Shown here: positions 58,186 through 64,000 of the stretch, piece by piece
Numbering within the stretch: position 1 is the stretch's first letter
Layout: every line of letters begins with the position of its first letter
From: Rhizomys pruinosus
Lineage: Eukaryota; Chordata; Mammalia; Rodentia; Spalacidae
Length of the DNA stretch: 64,000 bases
Reading direction: 5' to 3'
Assembly (NCBI GenBank): GCA_009823505.1
Contig: VZQC01005691.1
Coordinates: forward strand, 287,324-351,323
The notes under the pieces: generated by a model
Told to the model about the DNA's origin: nothing
The model's database searches: none
What the model saw: only the letters and a program-made list of their open reading frames with translations
Position numbers and translations under genes: made by a program

Positions 58186-58806
58186 AGTACCATTTTTAGC
58201 CTTATGATATTTTATTTAAAGGAACCTAATGACTAAAGAGCATAGGTCACCTGGTGAAAGATTTGTACCTTAGGATCATGGTTTATCACAAGGATGTAGA
58301 TAGAAAGCACAAGGATCATGTGTGCCTTTACCTCATACGAGTATTTTATTTTACACCAGTGCTCTTGGAAATTGATGGCAATGGTGCCTGAATAAATTTC
58401 GTGGAAGGTTTTTATTTCTCTTCATTCTGGTGATACACCAAATTCATTGTATGCAAAGATTTTATTTTTATTCTTTTCTATAAATGACAAATTGAAAGTA
58501 CATTTCCTACTATAGTGTTTGGGAGAAACAATCATTAATTTTTTACTAACCTTGAAATTGTCTTCCTCTTTGAATGTCTAATCATTATTCAAAAATATTC
58601 AAAGTTACTTGTTCTTATGCAAAGCACTCATTAGGCTAAAATCCAACTTTTTGTGTTTTGGTACAAATGCTCTTATTTTTTATTTCTCAATATTTTCTTA
58701 TTAGAAAGTTATTACTTTATTTTCCTGAAAGAAATATATATTTTCAATATAAAGAAGCATTTAGAAAATGATTGTAAAGTCGACTTTAAAAGTAATGGTA
58801 GATATG

Positions 58807-59050
58807 GGGCTGGAGAGATGGCCTAGCGGTTAAGAGCGCCGACCGCTCTTACAGAGGACCCGGGTTCGATCCCCAGCACCCACATGGCGGCTGAGAACCA
58901 TCTGAAACTCCAATTCCAGGAGAACTCCAGTTCCAGGGGAATCCGACACCCTCTTCTGACCTCCGCGGCATTGCACGACACGGGTGCACAAACTTGCATG
59001 CAGACAGTACATTCATACACATACAGAAATAAATAAAAAATTAAAGAAAA
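58807..59050 (+). mobile_element. Young B3-like SINE
   Basis: A near-perfect copy: A box tggcctagcgg, B box ggttcgatcc, doubled block at 58908-58938. The flanking duplication (aatggta) is short and imperfect. Confidence 0.95.
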
Positions 59051-59157
59051 AAATGGTAATACATTTAAGCTAATTGGAAATATAAATTGTCTACATTTGT
59101 TTTACTTATAATTTGTATAACAACAACTTTGGGGTTAATGCATACAAATTTTTTCTA

Positions 59158-59307
59158 TAATTTTTTTTTTTTTTTGTCTTTTCGAGACAGGGTCTCCTTG
59201 TAGCCCCAGCTGTCCTGGAACTCGCTCTGTAGACTAGGTTGGCCTTGAACTCACAAAGATCTGCCTGTCTCTGCCTCTCTAAAAGCCTGCACCACCATGC
59301 CTGGCTC
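59158..59307 (-). mobile_element. B1 SINE, antisense
   Basis: Poly-T then gtcttttcgagacagggtct to caccaccatgcctggct. Confidence 0.9.
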
Positions 59308-60366
59308 ATCATCATTTTCATATTAACACCCCAAAATGTAGGACAAGACAAACATAATAGTAAACAATAATCATTTGCACTTAAACAATTTATATTTACC
59401 AATTCACTATTCTTGTTTTTCCCAGTCTATATTCCTTCCTGTATTCTTATTCCAGGGACTTCTTCATCAGAGTTATCATTTAAATTTAGTTTCCAAGTGA
59501 TTAGGAAACAGGCTGATGTGGGAGCAAGGAAAAGTCCACAGGAAAGGACAGAGCCAGACATGACTTTATGGAAACAATGTAAGCTTTGAAGATAGGCACA
59601 GACGACTCAGGATCCTGGCTCTAGCACAGACTGTATGTGGCTTTGACAAACAAATATAAACTGATAGTGTAGGAACTCTTTGGCCTTGGTGGTTATCAGA
59701 ATGGAATTAGAATGTCCTTTTAATGTTAGTCTATATTTGTTCTCTCCAAGAATCTATGAAATGCTCAGAATGCATACAATGGTTTTTCTTCTTTTTACCA
59801 AATTGGCCATAAATACACACATGATTATCATTAAAACGCTGCGTGTCTTAACAAGCTGCATCTCATGGATGCCTTTGTTGGTACTCAGTAGCCATTCTAG
59901 GCAGTTAGAGCCAGGCAGCACTACTCCCTTGTGCTATGACACCAGAGGGGTCTACTGCCAGCCTCCTTGGAGATCAAATGGGTACCCGAAAGCCAGATTG
60001 TTTAAAAAGGACCAGCCTGCATCTTGTTATGAGTCAAGGTGAATCAATGTAACAGCAACTAAGGAGTAAGAGTTGCTGCTTGGAAACTTTCTTTAATTCT
60101 CCCTACCCACCCACACACATGCCAATAAGAAGTATATCAGGTTTCCAGAGGGGTTATTTTTGTGTTGAATGTGAAGAGACTGAGCACCAAGCACCCAGAA
60201 CCAAGACAGAGAGAGATTAACAAATGGAGCATGACTTTGGCAGAAGAGGGGTTAATGGGCATTAGAGACAAATGGAGAAATCTACTCATGTTCTGTTCCT
60301 GTCATATTTCTATATCCATCCCTTAAGGGAAAAAGTTGCCCTTCGAGGTTTAAGAATCACAAGTTT

Positions 60367-60593
60367 TGGGGCTGGAGAGATGGCCTAGCGGTTAAGAGCG
60401 CCGACTGCTATTGCAGAGGACCTGGGTTTGATTTCTAGCACCCACATGGTGGCTGAGAACCATTTTTAACTCCAGTTCCAAGGGAATCCGACACCCTCTT
60501 CTGACCTCTGCGGCATTGCACGACACAGATGCACAAACTTACATGCAGACAGTACATCATACACACATAAAAAATAAATAAAAAATTTTTAAA
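60367..60593 (+). mobile_element. Young B3-like SINE without the doubled block
   Basis: Starts ggggctggagagatggcc and has one aactccagttccaa block. Perfect duplication aagaatcacaagttt at 60352-60366 and 60594-60608. Confidence 0.93.
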
Positions 60594-60892
60594 AAGAATC
60601 ACAAGTTTCTGCTGCACAAAATTTCATTGTCTGAGTCTCAGCTAGCACATTACATAAAATAATGCCTCAGTATCCTCCTATAGTAAAAGGAAATATAGGG
60701 AATGCCAAGCCCCTAACAGTACATTGCAAATATACACACATATCAGCTCTCTTGTTAGTGCTCTGATTTGCATGTTAAAAATTCATCATATATAAAAATA
60801 AAACTTTTGTATATATTTATAACTAGAGAAGGCTGCATTTCACTGCAACTGGTGCCTGCTGGAAACTTTAGAATTTCAGAAGAGGTGGTAGG

Positions 60893-61033
60893 GCGGGGCC
60901 TGGTGTTGCACAACTTTAATCCCAGCACTGGGAAGGCAGAGGCAGGCAGATCTCTGTGAGTTGGAGCTGGCCTGGTCTACATACAGAGTTCTAGGCCAGC
61001 CAGGGGTGAAACCCTATCAAAAACAACAAAAAG
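60893..61033 (+). mobile_element. B1 SINE
   Basis: Reads ggggcctggtgttgcacaac to aaaaacaacaaaaagg. Confidence 0.85.
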
Positions 61034-61205
61034 GTGGTAGAAACTAAAGATTAAGAGCCTGGAGCCTCATTGCTGTGGTGTGCATCTCACATCACTGTGG
61101 GTGAGCTAGGGACTTGGGGAACTCCCTCAGCCTCTGCTTCCTAGTCAACAGAATGGGAGTGATGAATAGTCCTCTGTCAGAAGTCTGGGCTGAGGATTAG
61201 TGTTG

Positions 61206-61325
61206 TCAGAGCCATGGGTGATAGTGCACACCTATAATCCCTGTAGTCCAAGGGCTCAGACAGGGGGACCCTGAGTTTGAGGCCAGCTTTGGTTATATAC
61301 TAAGATACTATCTCAAACAAAGAAA
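61206..61325 (+). mobile_element. Diverged B1-like SINE
   Basis: Reads agccatgggtgatagtgcac to tctcaaacaaagaaa, followed by a G-rich run. Confidence 0.6.
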
Positions 61326-61767
61326 GGGGCGGGGGGGGGAGAAGTCAGTCAGCACATGATAAGTACTATAACAAATACCTGTTTAATAATAATTTAAAAA
61401 GTCAAAGTAATTTGGCTGTTTCTTCATGTGACCTGCCTGCAAGATCATATATGTTTCAAGATATACTGATGGGAGTCACATTCCAAGTTTCAAGAGATGG
61501 TATTATTTTGAGTCTAAAACTCCAGGTGAATTCCATTTTGGAGGAAGGGATCTCTAAGGTCCCAAGCCCTCCTAGTCCCCAGTCATGCGCCCCCCTCCCA
61601 CCCAGGATTGTCTCTGAAATTCTGATGAACTGCACAGACATGCCGTCTTGAAATATTTGATGTTTGTTGTTGCATGGCTCAGTCCAGACATGCAAATCTT
61701 GGTGACTGTCTCTGACCAGAAATGTGAAGCTTGTGCTTCCCCAATAAACTAAGTCATGGCTTAGGGT

Positions 61768-61885
61768 TAGCTGCAGTGTATGTATGTGCATGTGTGCGCG
61801 CGCGCATGTGTGCGTGCATGTGTGTGTGCATGTGTGTGCGTGCGTGTGCGCATGAGTGTGTGTGTGCATGTGTGTGCATGCACTG
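61768..61885. repeat. Alternating purine-pyrimidine tract
   Basis: About 118 bases of almost strictly alternating tg, cg and ca steps, including gcgcgcgc (61797-61804). It is a candidate for left-handed (Z) DNA. Confidence 0.9.
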
Positions 61886-62713
61886 AGCAAAAGGGGGACA
61901 TGAGAAAGAGAGAGGAAAAGAGAGTGTGATGTCCTACATGATACATGAAGTAGAAGAGAGAGCTTTTTGAGGTGAGTTTGAGGGCCAGGAGGGTAGAAGG
62001 TAGTGAGGGACGACGGACATGAAGAATAACAAAGTGAATGGTGTAACTCTGTGGCTGTGCTTGGCTTCTGGTGGCATCGGTACTGCCTCTCACCAGCTTG
62101 GCTTTGCACGTCTCCTGCCTGGGAGTATCTCTAATAGTAGTGCTGGAGGCTGAGCTAATGGCTCCTTATTTAGAGCATTCTTTGCTGAAGTCTTGGGAGC
62201 AAAGTCTTGTTTAATAGTGGGACAGATTTTGGCACAGTACTGAAAAACGGATCCATAATAAAAAACAAATACCACATGGGTATCCATAAAAGGACCACCC
62301 AAGTGACCTGCAGGTCCTTAGCAGGGTGACCTCACCTTAGGGACCCTGAGACTGTCAAGCCTGTCAATGCCCAGTATCTAACTATACCCAGAACAATATC
62401 CAGGGGACTGTCAGGTCCTTCAATGCCCAGGATAGTGGCACTGTGGACTATTAGGTCCCATGATGCTCAGGAAAGCATCCAAGAGGTCTGGAAACACCCA
62501 GGACAGTGTCTAAGGGAAAGGCAAGGCTGCTTCTAACCCTGGGGTGAAATCACAGTTTTCATTAGCATGTATTTGTTTAACTCTATAATTTAAACTAAGA
62601 AAAACTCCAGTACCAGAAAATATTGCAGGTGTACAGTGTGAAAATCACACACAAACACCACCCCCTGACCCCCACATGTACACAAGCTTTCTTCATCTGT
62701 AGTCCTATCTTTT

Positions 62714-62960
62714 TTTTTTTTTTATTAATTTTATTTATTTCTTTATGTGTACGAATGTATTGTCTGCATGCAAGTCTGTGCACCCGTGTCGTGCAATGCC
62801 GCGGAGGTCAGAAGTGGGCGTCGGATTCCCCTGGAGCTGGAGTTCTCCTGGAGTTGGAGTTTCAGACGGTTCTCAGCCGCCATGTGGGTGCTGGGGATCG
62901 AACCCGGGTCCTCTGCAAGAGCGGTCGGCGCTCTTAACCGCTAGGCCATCTCTCCAGCCC
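62714..62960 (-). mobile_element. Young B3-like SINE, antisense
   Basis: Reads tttattaattttatttattt to gctaggccatctctccagcc. Doubled block at 62830-62865. Duplication tgtagtcctatcttt at 62699-62713 and 62961-62975. Confidence 0.95.
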
Positions 62961-63838
62961 TGTAGTCCTATCTTTAAATGTGTTTGGAACCCTCACAGTG
63001 AAACTGAGCACTGAATCTGGGTGTTTTCTACTCTCCTCATACTAGTTTGCTACTTCATTGTGATAACAGTTGGATGACGGGTAGCAGACTCTAATGTTTA
63101 ACTTAATTTTTCCTGCTAATTAAGGCAAGGTCATGTTCTTCCATTTTAGTCAAACAACTCTTTGGCTGCTCATGAGTTCAAGACCCTGGTATGTAGGTCT
63201 AGTTCCGATGGCCAGAAGAAAATTTGGTAGACATTTTTGGTACTTTGTTCCTCAAGAGGAAAGCCCATAATTGACCTTGGGTGTATTTGACATAGGAGCT
63301 TGCCCACATATTTGGTTAGGCTAGGCTGATTTTACTTTTACCTGCAGGACACATAGCTGTTGTAGAAGTTATCTTCAGCAGGTGCTAAGTACCTACCCAT
63401 CTGCCATGAGGTATGTGGTACTGACTGAGCCCAGTACATCAGCCTTGCAGCTGTGCTTTCCTGCGCCTGTCCCTCCACCTACAGTGGTTCCCTTGCTTTC
63501 TTTTCCAGGCTTCTTACACGTATAGCTGGCGTGATCATACGCTCTGAACTATAGCCTGTTCTTGTGAAGATTATGTATGATCATAATAGGTACTTAAATA
63601 GCATCAAACACTAAGAAAGCTCATTAAATGTTAATGATTACTCTGATGAATGATATCAGCAGTGATATAACTCATATCATTAATAACCTATCTGGGAGCC
63701 AAAAGTGGTATTAAAAAACATATAACAAATCCCAAGTGAAAAGGTTGGGAGTCAGCCTATCAGTGCAAATGTGAGGTGGCTTCCTGTTGGCCTTCTCTTC
63801 ATCCTTGAACAAGTCTAACACCCAATACCTTGTTTCAG

Positions 63839-63948
63839 GTGATCTGGGTATCCACAGTGGAGAAGAACTGCAGCTTACCACCACCATCACCCACGTGGAT
63901 GGACCCACTGAAATCTACAAGTTGACCCGTAAGGAAGCACAGGAATAG
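63839..63948 (+). CDS. WLS: WLS coding exon 12, residues G506(end)-E541 and stop
   Basis: The acceptor is ccttgtttcag|gt, and gt completes G506. The frame reads DLGVHSGEELQLTTTITHVD, then GPTEIYKLTRKEAQE and tag (63946-63948). This is the cytoplasmic C-terminus. The terminal KEAQE is a known retrieval signal that returns mammalian WLS to the endoplasmic reticulum, and here it is intact. The exon follows an intron of 9731 nt. Confidence 0.97.
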
Positions 63949-64000
63949 GAGGAGGCTCTGGCATGGCACTTGCTTGGGACTGTCTTTCTACCCAGCCCCT
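63949..64000 (+). other. WLS: Start of WLS 3' UTR
   Basis: The 52 bases after the tag stop run to the end of the window. No poly(A) signal is seen, so the UTR continues beyond it. Confidence 0.9.

Larger units (their letters stand above)
54108..63838 (+). other. WLS: WLS intron 11
   Basis: A 9731-nt phase 1 intron, the largest complete one here. It holds many SINEs, a LINE-1 3'-end fragment, an unnamed old repeat (57385-57690) and an alternating purine-pyrimidine tract (61768-61885). Nothing recognised in 54885-55440, 55870-56650, 58190-58800, 59310-60350, 61335-61765 and 62980-63830. Loose, degenerate repeats around gtcaatgcccag occur in 62330-62515. Confidence 0.92.

Noticed and set aside
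58807..58880. tRNA-like gene with A and B boxes
   Set aside because: It is the tRNA-derived head of a B3 SINE with an A-rich tail and relatives across the window. No full cloverleaf is expected.

Overview
This is mammalian nuclear DNA from a muroid rodent. It carries the 3' two thirds of WLS (Wntless, also GPR177/Evi), the multipass carrier that takes lipid-modified Wnt proteins to the cell surface. Ten coding exons lie on the + strand, from 26812 to the stop codon ending at 63948. By codon count they match exons 3-12 of the 541-residue mammalian protein, E128 to E541. Exons 1-2 and the promoter lie upstream of the window, and the 3' UTR starts at 63949 and runs off the end. All introns have GT/AG ends and all exon phases join cleanly. 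One intron (42430-44467) has the signals of a minor, U12-type intron.

The rodent call rests on many B1 SINEs, B2/B3-type tRNA-derived SINEs and a mouse-like LINE-1. The youngest SINE is a B3-like subfamily with an internal duplication. Its copies look so alike that it was probably active recently, and I do not recognise it from mouse or rat. I do not name a species.

Layout. 1-26811 is intron 2: an unassigned repeat-like stretch (1-1100), a dead nearly full-length antisense LINE-1 (about 1115-6860), SINEs, a 31-bp minisatellite split by a 394-bp solo LTR (9533-10575), a second LTR-like block (about 14225-14770), two adjacent near-identical duplications of about 2.5 and 1.5 kb built around TCC microsatellites (15677-23513), and more SINEs. 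Exon 3 (26812-26936) lies between the arms of an inverted repeat of about 230-255 bp. Intron 4 holds what looks like a B3::LINE-1 chimeric retrocopy. Intron 6 holds a 39-bp minisatellite of 16 copies that is open in two frames. Introns 10 and 11 (7.4 and 9.7 kb) hold SINEs, an old MIR and simple repeats.

No other protein-coding gene, RNA gene or CRISPR array is supported. Almost all remaining open frames come from repeats. I saw no sign of an unknown gene system. The points of interest are genome architecture around WLS: possible exon circularisation, the U12 intron, tandem repeats with splice-site or homeodomain motifs, a chimeric retrocopy and a possible assembly duplication.
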